Positions 11,819-25,545 of a stretch of DNA of 64,000 bases are shown here, one piece after another; the stretch's first letter is position 1; each line of letters begins with the position of its first letter. The notes beneath the pieces are model-generated. The model saw nothing but the letters and a program-made list of their open reading frames with translations, was not told the DNA's origin and searched no databases. A program made the translations under genes and the position numbers. The stretch is from positions 9,693,206 to 9,757,205 of the forward strand of contig NC_087069.1 of NCBI RefSeq assembly GCF_963678635.1, given 5' to 3'. The stretch comes from Symsagittifera roscoffensis (Eukaryota; Xenacoelomorpha; Acoela; Convolutidae).

Positions 11819-14800
11819 CGCCCGCCTTCTCATCAAATTTCCAAACCCACTACTACCCATTACCCCTCCTTTGTGATTAAGGTTCACGCAGAGTGAATTT
11901 GTGAAACACTGGTTAGGTTGAAGCACTGAGGTGGTAATGATGGTTGCATGATTGTAATATAAAGAACTTGACAGGTACTTTTTAACCGGACATTAGGCAT
12001 ATGACTTGACCAGCTAACCGGAACCGTTCTGAGAATTAATTAGTCCACCAGTGCTTACCGTTTGCAAAATGAAAGCACCACTTTTAACATGCTGAAATAT
12101 ACTTGAAAGTAGCTTTTACGTTCCATGCTTTTTTTCTTATGCAAAAAAAGTAAATGATTAAACGAAACAACTAATGTTTCATTTGTCTAGAATTTACTGA
12201 ATAAGCACACTTGAGATTATTTAATAAAATGATGAAATTCGCAACCGGAGCGGTTGAGGCGTTTGAGAAAAAAAAGCTTATCAAATTATTTTATTTAATT
12301 TCATAGACCAAAAGTAATTGTATGAAAATAGCAAAATAAGCATTACTACCATACCAACTTCTAAGTTTTTCCGAAGGGTTCTTCGGAACCAATTTATTGG
12401 ATTAGAATTACAATTATATCTGATTTTTGTTCGTCCAAAAAAGACTGAATAATCAATGACATTCGTGTGTATCCTGCAAACAGTCCAAAAAGCGTCGACA
12501 GTTTTCATCGATAATTTGAAAACGATCTAAAAATAATTTCATTTCAGCTGTGACAAAAACTGAAAAGACTTTGGTTGTAAATAATTTATCGAACCTATTC
12601 AATGTTATGTGTGGTACCTGCTTTGAGTGAAAAATATACAACTGTTTCCAAACTTCCTCCTCGATTTCAACGTTCTGTTTCTAAAGGCACTTTCAGTTTA
12701 TGACTTAAATAGGTCTTTGACCGACTTTTATACCGTTTTCATGATTTTAACTTAAAAACTGTTTCCTCCAGTTCAAGCGCTGCATTTTGTTGACGAAAAT
12801 GGTTTTCAGATAAGAGTTAAAATTTAGGTTAGGATACGAATGACGTTATTCAGCTTGTTCTGAAAACTGAAAAAAGTTCCTGCAAATCATCCAAGCAAAT
12901 AAATTGAGCCAATTGGAAACCCTCACTTATGATTATGATCAATCTTTTTAAATCATAAAACTTTTCAAGGTTTTGCATGTTGTTGTATGCTGTTGATATT
13001 GCAATAAGTACAAAAGCAGATAAAAAGCATTAAACATGAACATCAAAAAGCTTTGAATACTACTGAAAAATGATTATGGAAGACTTAACACAGATAAAAC
13101 TAAAACCATACAAAAAATTAGAACACATAAAGTTTTTTTACAAGTGGAATTATACAATCAAAGGAAAAGTTTTCGTTACCATGATTCGCCAAAGGAAATC
13201 TCTTTTGATTTTTCAGAGCTATTTGATTTGTTAGACAAAAACAACCAAAAAAAATTGCTGCATGTTTTTTAGAGTGGGGAGAATTTTGTAAAATTAAAAA
13301 ATTATCTCAAATAAATAAAACTTTTGTGCGACCTTTGATTGGATTGAATACAAACTTAAAAACAAAATTAAAATTCATTTTGTATCTAAGAATTAAACAA
13401 TTTATTCTCGGCAGAAAATTCATACAAATGATATACTGAAAACAGTGTCCTATTTTTCATGAAAGGAAGTACTTTATCTTGTTAATGTTTTCAAAACGAA
13501 AATGAAGTAAGCTAACAAAATACAGGAAGCACTTTCCAAGATTTCAGGAAAATTTCAAATTCGTTTGGTGCGGTGCACAGCCATTATACAGGTTTCTGAG
13601 CATATGTTTATGATTTTTGGGTGATTAAAAGTCTTATAAAACACATAATTTTTTTAAAAGTTTTTTTGATATCTTTGATAAATCTTCAAGATTCTTCAAG
13701 AACTTGGCAAATTTTTCAAGATGGCTAGACCTGGACCTACTCAGGCTCGAAAAGTGAAATGATCTATTTCTGTTTGCCAACTTTTTGAAGACAATTGAGA
13801 ATCTGAAAAATTTAAGCGAAGATAGAAACTTTTCTGTTTTCTGTCAAAATAGTTTAAAAGTACCGTTTGTCGGTTGTTGTGCAAGTACAACACTATAATC
13901 CAAAAAAAACTGTGTTTTCAAATAAAAAAAACTATCTTTCTAAAATTAAGCTCTTTTTGTGTGCGGCGAGATGAACTTCATAACATTAACATCGGTCTGA
14001 TTAAAATTAATTTTTTTCACTAAAGAATAACAAAAAAACATGAAACCCTTTTATTTTGTTTTTTTTTAATATTTCTCCATTTTATGCTCTTTTGATGGTT
14101 TCATTTTCCAAGTGCTATGGAAGCGTTACTTTACCTTCAGAAAAACTTACTTCGAAAAAGTATTTAATTTAGCGTATAGCTGAATTAACCTTTTTTTATA
14201 TATCTTTTTTTTAAAATCGAAAAAACATTCTTGAATTTTTTAAACCTCGACGAAATCACGAGACTTGCTCGTTTCAGTTTGATTATAGTTCGCAAGTAAT
14301 TAAGTTTGCAACAATTTTCATATATACACTCAATTAGATATCTTCTTATTAAAAAATCATTAACTTTTGAAGAATTATCCTTAAACTTTAGACCTCCTAC
14401 AATTTCATTATTTGTTTTTTGACTCGCGAGAAAAATATTTGATCAAATAGTGGATCAACATTTTGCTGAATATCTGCTAGCTACCTGCAGATTATTGCGT
14501 ATATATAATGATTGTATGACAAAACTGGATGCAAAGTTTTGGTTGAAAGCACGAGTTTTCCAAGAGCTGCTTTTTTCCATTTTTTGTTTTGAACGTTGAA
14601 AACGGCAAGGAACTTTATATTCGGTTGTTTTAGTTTTTTGGTTTTCCACACAAATATTCAAAAGGTGATATATTATTTTAAAATCAGTCCAAATAAACGA
14701 TATTGGTTTGAGTGATTCTTCGTCTTTAACTGGCTTAAAACTATGAGATTTTTTCTAAATTCGAGCGAGTAACGCGATCGAGTAACCTTCTCTAGACATA

Positions 14801-17460
14801 ATTTAAATATGTAGGTTAATAGGCTCACAGAGCATTTTTAAGTATGAAAAAAAAACTAGTTGTATGCATCATCCAGCGTTAATTTGGCAGTAAAATTTTT
14901 GTAAGAAAAAAATGGGCAATAAATGAAAAAACTTAACGGAAAAAGTACAAGTTTTCCATTTTTTTGTTTGATATTCAATTTTTTGAAAAATAATCAATCT
15001 GACTCGCTTATTCATACGCATTTGTATAATTTCCGTATAAAACCACGCACTAAAAACGACACTAATAAGAAGCAAAGAAAAAAACCATTTTTTTTCTTCA
15101 GTTTTTTCTATAAAATCTGCGCGAAAACATTCGATGTTATTTGCAAAGCAACGAGCTATCTTGGTTTTCAATTCAAATTAGTTCAACCGATATTTTGATC
15201 GAACTAAATTTCAAAGTATAGCGCTAGTACAAAATTTTGAAATATAGTTCTAAGGAATTGAGTTTAAGTCCGGGGTTTTGAACTGGTTCCAGATTTTTGC
15301 TACTCATTTTGACTACACTGTTTTTGAATTTTTGTATGCTCAATTACATAAAATGAAAATTTTTAGATACAAGAGAATAATTTCATATATTTAGTTTCAA
15401 CAAAAAAAAATTAAAAAATCAGCTAATTCGACGTATGTTTTCTTTTACAGTTGTTGAATTACCCTTTAGAGTTCCTATAAAAAATGTATTTTTTCTTTTG
15501 AATTTTGTTCGAAATTCTATGAACATCTGAATAGTCCTTTTGAAGGCGAATGATTTTCCTGATGACTTCTTCAGTTCCATTGAAGCATTTTGCCAGTTGT
15601 TATGACTTTTATTTTCATTCTTGTACGTTTTGGTTGGTCGGTTTTGTTTAAATGTTGTTTCTTCCATAAATTTATACACTGCATTTTAGGGCAGTATTTT
15701 TTGATTGGCTTGAAATTTGCTCTATTCATGATCAAATAGTGTTCAGTTTTAAAAAAAAAACATTTTTTAAAGGTTAATTAAAAATTGAAAAGCAAAAATT
15801 TAAGACGCATGCTATAAAATATGAACTTAAGAGTTCGTGTTTTTATAATTTATTCATCGCAATTGACAGTTCGGTGCCAATCAAAGACAGGTGTTATAAC
15901 CGATCATTGTTTCTGATCAATCAACAGGACCAAATAAGAAAAACTAAGTTTTGATGAGAAGGTTAAAACAAAACGCTTGTCTTAGGAACTGGTTCTAAGA
16001 GTAACTATCTGACAGAATATGGCATCTAAATTATGTATTCTCACGTACTGGGCGGTGACCATAGATTGATTAAAAAATACATGTTTAAATCATCAAAACT
16101 GTGCAAATTCAAACTATGCATGTAATTTCATAAAAAGCAGCGGTTATAAAAATCATAGATGTTCCCAAATGAAAAAAAGCACATATGAAAGTTTTTAATC
16201 AAATTTTTTAAACTTCAGGCAAACTTTTGCTCAAAAACTATATCCTAATAATCGTAAAATTACAATAATCGAATAAAAACAACTGAAAGAAGGTCAAAAG
16301 AATTTAGCCTGTCGTTTAAACATAAAAATATATTCATATAAATTGTTGCAAGCCTACAGCTTATCATTGAACTACACAAAAAAATCAACGAAATCATGAT
16401 AAAAGTCTTCTAAGTCTTTCTAAGTCATAACTTTTTTATCTGAACGATTAAGCAGACAAAACGCGAATACCACCTAGCAGAAAAAATTCGAAGAAACTTT
16501 ATGTATTATTTGAAGATTTTGAAACTCTTGAAATAACTTATTAGAATTTCTCAAAGTCCTTGTCCTAATATCCTCTAATAAGCATTTATTGAACTACTTT
16601 AGGAAAAAGTAAAACATTCTTGGTCCTAAAATTTATTGTTTTACGTTGATGCTTTTCAGCTTCTGTCTTTGCTTAAATCATTTGTTTCTTTTTATTTCTA
16701 ATTAAAAGCATTCAAGCTCATTCGAATGCATACAATTTAAAGGGTGTCATTATGTGATTTTTCTTAAAATCTTTGCTAATGTTTTCCTTAATTCATATAA
16801 ATCTATAGATGAAAATATTGTATTCATTTTCACTTTTTGCAGAGTGTCCCCATCTAAGTTTTAAGAAATCGCAAGTTTCAAACCAGTTTTTTCTGCGAGA
16901 TCAGATATAAGCACTCCATTTTGTAAAACTAGAGGAATTTAAGCCTTATGGATTAAAAGAAATTCACTGGAAAGCTTTTTATTGTATAAAAAAGTACCTT
17001 TGATTAATGAAAAATCAATAATGAATCGAGTTCTTTGTATTTAAGAGTATTATCTAAAGTGAACCATAGAGATGTTTCGTTTCGTTTTGTAGCTCTAGCT
17101 TTAAGTTATTCAATTTTGGCTGGAAATGAAGAACTTCAATTTCTTTTTTAACTACTGTAAGCTTTTTGAGCTCCACTCATATTGAAAAGCTCGGTAATTT
17201 ATCTTTCCTTGGTTCACCCTCAATTTAAAGATTACCAAAGAAATTGTTCATCTACAGAAGCCCTCATATTGTAGTTGATACATATTTCAGAAGGATCATC
17301 CATATATAAATATATATATATTCTTTCGATTGAGAAGAAACGATTGCCTAGCAAGATATAACTCTAAGTATCCATTGTATAAGCTTGAAAATTTTTTAAA
17401 ATTTCACGGTGCACCGATGTTTAAAAAAAAATAGAGAGTTCTTTATGGATCACAGAGAGG
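11819..17460. other. Long AT-rich interval with no gene seen
   Basis: About 5.6 kb of AT-rich sequence. Frames up to 100 codons occur on both strands, for example 14869-15171 minus, but are Lys/Phe/Asn-rich and partly mutual shadows. I recognised no exon with good splice signals, RNA gene, or transposon terminus. Confidence 0.45.
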
Positions 17461-19143
17461 TTATTGATGGCTAGTTTTTATAAAAGACCAATAAATTGGT
17501 CGCTGCTCATAAAGTTTCTCATATATGTGGTAGTTCGATGTTTTTTGCCAGTTTTTTCCTTTTTCTCACAAATACAGATTGTGCCTGATTCGATCTCTGC
17601 ACTCCACCATGGTTTTTCTGGCCACCATATTTTTTCATCAAGTTACCAAGCGTCGAATCCTGACTTGCCATTCGGCGCGTTTTTTGAGCAACAACTATCG
17701 GCAAGAGAGTTGGTAAAAAAAATACGCGTACCCGCAAATATCATGATCCTGAATGAAAGATTACACAGTTTGATGGTAACCCACTTAGCTGCCATGGATA
17801 GTTTGGCAAGTTGAAATCTTCAGAGAACGTTTGAACAACCTCATGCTGTGGTAGGAGCTCATCTAGATCTTTTGACCAGTTTTGCACCTCAAAAAATCCA
17901 CAACTCAGAAAATGTAATAAGTTTTCCTTTATCATTTTCGGATTCGTCGCTGTTTTTAAGGCTTTTTCTTTCCATGCTGACCTCAATAGGTTGAAATTAA
18001 TAAATCAAGCAGTTAGCAATTTTCATCAAATCTTTAGGAGATGTCGTCAAAGAACATAACAGAAACTCACAGAAAATCACCAACTTTGTTCAATTTTATT
18101 GAGTAGTTCAATGAAAAAGCGGGGGCCATGAGAGATTAAAGTCATTGAGCGGAAGAAACTCAATTGAGGAACGTGTCAAATCGAAGCTAGATGCTAAGGT
18201 CTTTGCGTCTAATACTTAATTGAGTGACAAGGCTGAAGAAAATTCAGAACTCCTCCCTGTTCTTTTGTGAAATGGACAAAATCCTCTCTGGCAGTCTGCC
18301 GTATTTAAAAAAAACTGTTCTACGGCGAGCCAATGTCGCAGCTGAGAAAATAGCTTTGCTTGTTTACTTTGCAACTGTTATTTACGAAATTGCCGAAATG
18401 TCAGAAAACAATTGAAAATAAATTGTGAAAGTCCTCACAACAAGCTTCTGAATGGTGCAAGAAAAATTTTCTCACAGAGTTCAGAGCAACGAGAAGTGCG
18501 ATCAACAAAAACGAGTCCATTTAAAAGGCCGTTGATGATGTTTTTCTGAAGATTCAACAAAAAATCTTTGGCCTATCGCATCACTTGACGTTTCTTTTGA
18601 TTCGTTTGTGATAACGCTTCTACTTACTCTTGAGTATCTGCAGTTGTTTTAATTTGACCCAGTTCGATTGGTATACCCATTATTCTCAGAATAGTTGGAT
18701 TGATTCAACAACGATGAATAAAACTTACCAAGTGAGGTTCAAAACTTCAGTAAAAACTAATCACAGCGAGTTTTCTTTTTTAATTTGATTTCTGAAAGAG
18801 AAAAAATCGTCCTTAGGACCAAAAGTTTGGATATACCTGAACTACAAAAAAATACACACAATTTCCAAAAAAAAATCGATACATAAAGTAAGTATGTACA
18901 AAAAAGTGTGAAGGCCTTCTGATTGATATGTTCGTTACTTTAGTGTGTAACTAGTACGGAACTAGCTTTCTTATATTTAATTTTTTTCATTGGCACAATT
19001 CAAATGGTCAAAAACAAATTTAAAAATTTCAGACATTTCGTCGAAGTTAAGCAGAAACAATTCAGACAATCATCAGAATGGATAAATCAATACCATTTGC
19101 TCACAAGATCCCAGTTCACTAACCTACGGTGGTTAGTGTCTGC

Positions 19144-19700
19144 CGCATCCATCATCCGGTGTTAAACCTTAACAAACTGGGCGCGTTGTGCTAAGCCCCT
19201 CGGGGGTATCAAAGCTCAATGGAACTTCCCTAAATGTAACGTTTTTACTAGGCGCCGATCAAGCAACAACCTAATTCATTTTTCAGGTCTCCTATGATCT
19301 AAAGACGCCGCTTCTGCTGATGTTAAAAGGTTTTGTTTGCAGTTTGGAGTACCTGAGGGAGATCAAGCTGCCTTCTTGTTTTATTCTGAGGGTTATCTAC
19401 ATCAAAAGTGGTTATTTACAAAAAGACAGTTCATGTTTTTGGCGCTCGTGACTCGCCAATATATGCGAAGTTTATTTTTTCAGAAGAATTTATTTTGGCC
19501 ATCAAGTCAAAATAACTGAAGCTAATTCAGCTGTCGTCTCTGCATGGATGATCACCCAAGTTTCACTTGGATGTCGAAGTCTTACATGGATGACTTCATA
19601 GGTTCTTCTGAAAACAGTGAAGTTGTTTTGAAATTAAGTAGAGATTTAGTTTCACTTCTAAATCTAGGTGTTTAATTTCACAAAACTGTCAGCAATGACT
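19144..19700 (+). pseudogene. BEL/Pao reverse transcriptase remnant
   Basis: Reading across frames: IHHPVLNLNKLG (from 19147), the position of the BEL/Pao HHPV.NPNKPG block; LNVTFLLGADQA (from 19230), corresponding to the SLN...LLTGPD block; CLQFGVPEGDQAAFLF (from 19334), corresponding to the FLQVGVPE.DQ block; and SYMDDFIGSSENSE (from 19580) with the YMDD catalytic box, followed by SRDLVSLLNLG and a stop. At least three frame changes and several stops make it non-functional. The order and spacing fit BEL/Pao better than Ty3/gypsy. Confidence 0.82.
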
Positions 19701-20081
19701 TTTTTTATGGCAACGACTCTCAATCCAAAAAAACGTCAGTCAATTTAAATTTGAAAGATATTTGGTTTTGTTCCTGCCAGACATCGTATGCATTGGTCTG
19801 AAAAGGTTCATCAAAACGTTACCTTAGTTATCAGTAGAGGTGTTCATCGACAACTGAACAAAACAATAACCCAGCAAAAAGTTCTCAATTTTGAATCCTC
19901 CGCTTTTGAAGGGAAAGGTAGCTCCATTTATCAAAAGAAGTATGGCTAATCATTGATAAAAAAGGGATGGTTTTCTCCCAAAAGAAGAGAAACAGCAGTT
20001 TTTTGAGTGGCATTCAGGCCTTCCTCTCTTAGCTTTGTTATTAAACCGTAGATTTTTAACGAGGTATTCGACCAAAAGGAA

Positions 20082-20273
20082 GTGTTCGTTGATAGTTCGC
20101 AGGATGTATTCTGCGTCGTATCTTTTCTTCGTGCACGACTTAGAGATTTGAAGATAATGAGATTGTTGTGCAGTCGCTCTGCACAAAATCTTGCTGTAGT
20201 TCTTTGCTGCATCTGCTCTCATCGAACGAACACTTCCGCGCAAGCAGAACCAATCTCGCTGAATTGGATATAG
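20082..20273 (+). pseudogene. BEL/Pao RNase-H-like remnant
   Basis: A 63-codon frame starting FVDSSQDVFCVVSFLRARL resembles the FxDASxxAxxAVxYLR block that opens the BEL/Pao RNase H domain, with the first catalytic Asp in FVDSS. The rest of the frame (SRSAQNLAVV and on) is weakly conserved. It lies about 500 bases after the RT YMDD box, in the right order. Fragmentary and not functional. Confidence 0.65.
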
Positions 20274-21029
20274 CAGAGCAGATTTTTTTCATGTCTGGTG
20301 TAACCTGGGTCGCTTTCCATCAAATTGAAGTTGCTTAATTCTGGTAAAAACATCTCAAAAAAACAACTACAAAGTTTCCAACGTTCAATGGCCTATTACT
20401 CGCTCGACTGGATGCATCGGTCGTTTGAGGGATATCGATTACGATAGTAGGCTCCAAAACACTATTTGCATTTGCAGGTCACCCTTTAGTTTTTTGATGA
20501 AGAGACACTTCCATCGGGGCTTACCAAAAATGCTTGCGATTCTAAAACTGAAGTCTGCCGTTCTTAAAATAGGTTGATTGTTCGAAGTATTAAAAAATTT
20601 AAGTTGAAGTGCCAGAAGCGATCAGCTGAAAAGGTCAGTCTCGATATTTCTAAAATGCCGAGTGAAAAAATGAAAATCAAGCATGCCCATTTCTGAAATA
20701 CGGAAGTTTATCCTGATTCCTATTCCTGATGCCTATTCCTGATTCCTATCTGCAGAGGCTCGTAAAAAATAAGGACTTTTGTTTGCTTGCCTCACGACCA
20801 GAGCAGAAATTTAGTAAGTAATCTTATCACTCGAAGCAAGCTTCTGAATTATTGGCGTAGAGCGATTCATTGCGCTTCTTCAAAAATTTTAGATTCAGGT
20901 TGTAATTTTTGGTTCTGTCATGAAAAAAAGCTCACCGTCAAATGGCAATTGTCTCAAGGACATTACCAGTTCTTGTGGCTAGCTTGCACTGAGTTGTTTC
21001 GTAATCGGCGCTGAATGCTAGTGAAGTTT

Positions 21030-22190
21030 TTTTGAGGTTTTTTTATGTTTGGTGTATTCATTGATTCTCATATTGAAAACGCCAAGATTCCAGCATTCAT
21101 GTTTGGAACTTTTACCGAGAACGTGAAGCTTAAATTGTCCCTGAAAATTTTTTGTAATTGCGCTGCTCTTTTTTTTAAGAGGCAAGTGGCATATGGATTG
21201 TTGTTTTCACCACATTTATCTTCTTTTTCAGCGATTAGAGATTTAATTGAATCTTTTTTTTCTTATTGATGCTTTATTAAAGTTTTACTACTGCCTTTTT
21301 GTTTTTGGGATAACTGATATCAAGCACTTGAATTGTGCTGGAAAAAATTGTTTCAACGAAAAACACCTCCGTCACGAATGATCCAAATTTTGATTATAGA
21401 TTTTTTTTTAATTTTCAGAGAGAACTCAAATATTAACAAGAATTAAGTCAAACATTTATCCGATCATGCAAAATATATTCCAATTTTTAGAAAAAATTGG
21501 ATAAAAAAATTAAGTGCCTGTAATCTGACTATGTTTTTTAGATTTTTTTTGGCAAAAAACCGAAAACAACCGTAACAAAAAAACGACTAGATCAACAATA
21601 ACGAGGATAACCACTTTCTAGGCAAAGTAGCACAGCATGATCCGATAGTTTTCATTTAAATACTTAGAAAAGAAAAATTTAATTGTTTTCAAATTAGTTG
21701 GAGGTGTGATTCGAGGACTATATGATTGCCTAGTAGATCAGTGATTTAGGCAACGTTTTTCTTTGAAATATAATTTAAAGATAATTTTATTTAAGAAAAC
21801 AAAAAGCCAAAACAATCACCACGACGTATATTAGATAATAAAATACTGAATTGAATATGATACTGATGAAAACACAAAATTTATGATACTATTCCAAAAA
21901 TCAACTTTGATATTAAGCAGAGGGTTAATAGATATTATGATTTTATTGAAAGCATGAAAAGAATTTATATCATGAGGTACTTCTACTATTTTCAGAATTA
22001 AAAAAATATAAAATCTTTCAAACTGCTGTTTTTGCGTGGTTTAAGCTCAGACGAAAAACTAAAAGCCATAAATTTAAAAGCGTTTCAAAGATTTGGCAAA
22101 CAAAAATTAGGTGATAAATAAATGTGTCTCACGAAAAACAAATAAAATTTCTCGCATTTCAGCAGCGCCGAACTTCCAATTTCCTCTTTG
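21030..22190. other. AT-rich non-coding stretch
   Basis: AT-rich sequence after the BEL/Pao fossil. A 74-codon plus frame (21045-21269) may still belong to the fossil but has no recognisable motif. Nothing else is seen. Confidence 0.4.
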
Positions 22191-22193
22191 AGA

Positions 22194-22370
22194 TCAAACT
22201 GAAAAAATTTTGATCGTGAACTGAGAAATTGAACAAAAATGGAAATAAAGCTCTGTTTTTTAAGTTTTTATTTCGAAATTTTCAAACTGAAAAAATTTTG
22301 ATCGTGAACTGAGAAATTGAACAAAAATGGAAATAAAGCTCTGTTTTTCAAGTTTTTATTTCGAAATTTT
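22194..22370. repeat. 88-bp tandem duplication
   Basis: Two adjacent copies (22194-22281 and 22282-22369) with one visible difference (TTTTTTAAG against TTTTTCAAG). Each begins TCAAACTGAAAAAATTTTG and ends TTTCGAAATTTTC. A recent local duplication in non-coding DNA. Confidence 0.95.
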
Positions 22371-24210
22371 CCCTCTCAAGCTATTGTAAACTACAAACGG
22401 ATAAAATTATAGTCTGATCTAAAAATAAAACCAAATGATTTGTCTCAATTCAGTTTGGATTTCATTAAACCACCGCTTACACGTGCTATTAGAATGCAAA
22501 ATTTTGTGCTTCAGTTATACCAAAATGGCCAAATATAGCCATTTTCCAGCCCTTATAGTATAACAAAAAAAGCTGACAGGTTTAGAAATAAAACTTAATC
22601 TTTTAATTTTGAGCTCCAGACTGCAAAATCACTCAGTTATTATTTAAAAAAAACGGTCAAAAATGCTTATTTGAAACGTCGAAAATCAAACTTCATAAAA
22701 CACATCACAAGTATAATTGTTCCGTAGTTTTTTTTGAAAGTCAAAGCAAATCATATTATTTGAACCACTTGCATTTCAATCTTTTTATATTGTGTTTGTT
22801 CGCAATAAAACCCGACTTTTTTCAAAGTTATTGTTTTTTTTAACTGAGCGCCCAGAATTTATAACCTAATATTAAACTACATGCATTCATGTTTATGAAC
22901 CAAAAAATTTCCATCGCAGTCGCTCCCACGTAATGCCAACTGCAGCCATAAACATAGAGGAACTTAGTTAAAGTACGTTTGAATTGCTGAGGTTTTTTGC
23001 AGTCGGTTTTTCAATCACAAGTTTTCAATTTGGTCAGAAAAGAGCGCAGTTTTATAAGTTAAATCACAGTTACAAAATTTTCTCACACACAGTTTTTTTT
23101 AGCTTGCTCGTGTTTAAAAAAACAGTATTTTTGAACTGCTGCAGCTGAACACATAAAAAAAACTTTTTAATAACAAAATTTGGAATTTTATCAAATGCAA
23201 ATAAGTCAACACTTATTTATCATAAGCATGGTGATAGGAAAAGGTAAAACAGTATATAAACAAATAGGTTAAGATTCCACTCAATGGCCCCTTTGAACAA
23301 GTTGAGTTACCAGCTTCATCCTTTTAATCTTTAATCTGAATTTTTTCTCGGCCCCTTAAAAACCTAACTTGAAGCACTAATCACCTGGAATAAAAAAAAT
23401 CTAAATTACCAGAGATTGACAATTTCCCAAAAATATCCGTTGCTACATAACTTTTGTTAACCTCAACAACACAAAGAAATTATTTCTTTAAGTCTGGCAA
23501 GTCTCGGACAAATCCACTCCCTTGCAACTCAAATTGTTTCGTGAAAACTTTTCACAGATTGAACGCTTCACTAAACAAAATCCTTTTGCAATGAACAAAT
23601 ATAAAACTTTATATGTTCTTACTAATTTGGACTTTGAAGCATTTTTAGTATTTCTTAAATTTTAGGAAATTTCAAGGAAAAAACATTATTTAATCGCAAA
23701 ACAGAAAAATCTGTTCAAATATTTGGAGTATCGACTCAAAATTGATGGAAAACTTAAAAGTAATTCTGGAATAGCTCGACAGTAGGGGTTTTTAACATTT
23801 AATTGCATGTGAAAAATATTGTTCCTGTTTTTCAAATCTTAAAAACACACTCAACACACAAGGTCAGAACCATAAAAAAAAGTCCAGCAATTTATTGAAT
23901 TTTTCAAATTTTTAAATCTTTTTTTTTTCATAATGGAAATGGAACACAAGCCGGATTAACAGACTGCGTTTATAAAATAACTGAAAATTGTGTGTTTAAT
24001 GTTTAAACTTTGGTAACGAAAGTACCAACATATTTGCACCGGGGGCTAGTTTTTTTTCTTCAGACAAATTTAGACTATTTAACTAGCCATGTTTGACAAA
24101 AGTTTAATATATGAGTCAAAAGGTTTTGTTGTCTTGAGCTTAAATTCTAAGAAAAAAAATTTACCCTCTGATGATTTTTAGTAAAGTCTTGAAGGTTAAG
24201 TCATGGGGCT
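22371..24210. other. AT-rich non-coding stretch
   Basis: No open frame over 60 codons with a plausible product, no splice-flanked exon and no repeat boundary recognised. Confidence 0.45.
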
Positions 24211-24212
24211 TG

Positions 24213-24395
24213 CAACAATTAACGCTCGATATATTGTGCGCTATTTACGCGTAAGAAGAGAATTATCCCATCCTAAAAACATTTTCATCAATTGTTTTAA
24301 TTTCATCGATTGTTTTAATTTAAACTAATCCATAGACTTGACCTTAAAAGTATGTTAGAACAATCAGAGTTTTGCCATGATACGAGCAACATTGT
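24213..24395 (-). repeat. Inverted, internally deleted copy of the GCGCGA-hairpin repeat
   Basis: Read on the minus strand, 24213-24260 gives CTTACGCGTAAATAGCGC and then ATATATCGAGCGTTAATTGT, matching the CTTACGCGTTAATAGCGCG...GCGTTAATTG block of the family. Sequence near 24378 (ATACGAGCAA) is the reverse complement of its TTGCTCGTAT start. The middle is missing or strongly diverged. Confidence 0.55.
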
Positions 24396-24635
24396 CTGTT
24401 TTCACAAATGAGTCCAACGACAATATTAGAAATCCAATAGTCTTAGTGAAAAATTTTTTTTACAGAGATGAGATAAATTTTTCAAATTATGATCGCAGGG
24501 CATCAATATTTTCGAAGCAACAAAATTCATTCTATTTGAAAACTAAGCATTACAAAAATGTGAAAGAAAAAACAAACAAGGCTTGCATCAAGGCGAATCC
24601 CTGATTTTTGACTTTTTTTAAAATATCTGTAGCAG

Positions 24636-24800
24636 AGTTGGATTTAAGGGAAGGGCGCTTCTTCTCTCGACCCTTTTTACTCTCTACGTTTCTAGCCTCT
24701 CCGTAGCGGATTGGACTATTTACCAACGACATCCATATTTGGCCGACCGAAGCTAATATATCTTGAACGCACCTTTGGCACCATTATTCTAAATTTTTTA
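24636..24800 (+). mobile_element. Decayed relative of the 31142 hAT-type MITE
   Basis: Blocks such as TTGGCCGACCGA and the CGCACCTTTGGCACCA stretch correspond to TTGGCCGACCGACCC and GGCGCCTTCGGTGCCAATA inside 31142-31575, in the same order. Terminal repeats and target duplications are not recognisable, so this is a partial, diverged copy. Confidence 0.45.
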
Positions 24801-25065
24801 AGTGGCGAGGAATTCGGAGCGCTCACAAAATGATAACTTTGTTTTTTTTTGTTTCATCATCGTAAATATAAAACCTAGTCTGAATTCTGTTTTTTTTTGG
24901 TTAAAATTTACGAAATGAAAAATTTTTCAAAACCACGCGCATTTTCAAAATCGATGTCTCCTATGTGTAACATTTACAATGCCTCAATTCAATTTTGATC
25001 AATTTTTGAGCCGGATTAGATCGTTTCTTACGTTATGTTGCTAGAAACTAACACAACTGCTCGTT

Positions 25066-25545
25066 TCAAAGCGAAGACCTGAATGCTCCGACTGCCTTTC
25101 AGGGTCTATGGAGCAATAAAACCTCGAGAATATTGAATGTAATAAAAAGAAACGAAACTTTTTTTTAATTTGAGATTTTTTGTGAATATAATCACACCAC
25201 ACGCCATTTTACAAAGTGATAGGTTTCGCTCCTTTTAACAATTCGGTTTGGCAAATAAGCTTCCTTTAAGACGGATTAAGTCTCCGCTTACGCGTTAATA
25301 GCGCGAAATGTATCGCGCGTTTATTGTACCAAATTGGCCAAAATGGCAATCTCCAAGCCCCCATAGTTTTGCAAAAAATGATTACAAACTTCAAATTTAA
25401 GCTCAAGTCAACAAGATCTTTCGAATGATCAAAAAAATGCGTCAAAAATAGCTAGTTAAAAAGTCGAAATTTGTCTGAAGAGAAAGAAACCAGCCCGAGC
25501 ACAAATATTTCTTTTCTTTCGTTGCGAAAGTCGTAACAAGAAATC
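25066..25545. repeat. Dispersed repeat, copy 2 (GCGCGA-hairpin family)
   Basis: Same ordered blocks as 8795-9185: GCTCGTTTCAAAGCGAAGAC, CTCCGACTGCCTTTCAGGG, ATGGAGCAATA, CACACGCCATTTTAC, TCCGCTTACGCGTTAATAGC, GCGCGAAATGTATCGCGC, AAATGGCAATCTCCAAGC. It extends further than copy 1 to a block (CCCGAGCACAAATATTTC) also found near 61140. No coding capacity. Confidence 0.8.

Larger units (their letters stand above)
17560..21020 (+). mobile_element. Decayed BEL/Pao LTR retrotransposon (internal part)
   Basis: A run of broken plus-strand frames, somewhat richer in GC than the neighbours, matches the BEL/Pao Pol order: an N-terminal reverse-transcriptase block near 19144, further RT blocks near 19230 and 19325, a YMDD box at 19583-19594, and an RNase-H-like block at 20082-20273. 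Multiple frame changes and stops separate them. The 17464-17814 frame and the sequence to about 18500 probably derive from gag or the start of pol, and 20787-21014 from the region after RNase H; both are less certain. No LTRs were found. Confidence 0.75.

Noticed and set aside
11662..11926. Pro-rich and Gly-rich frames on both strands
   Set aside because: Artefacts of the CCCCATA minisatellite.
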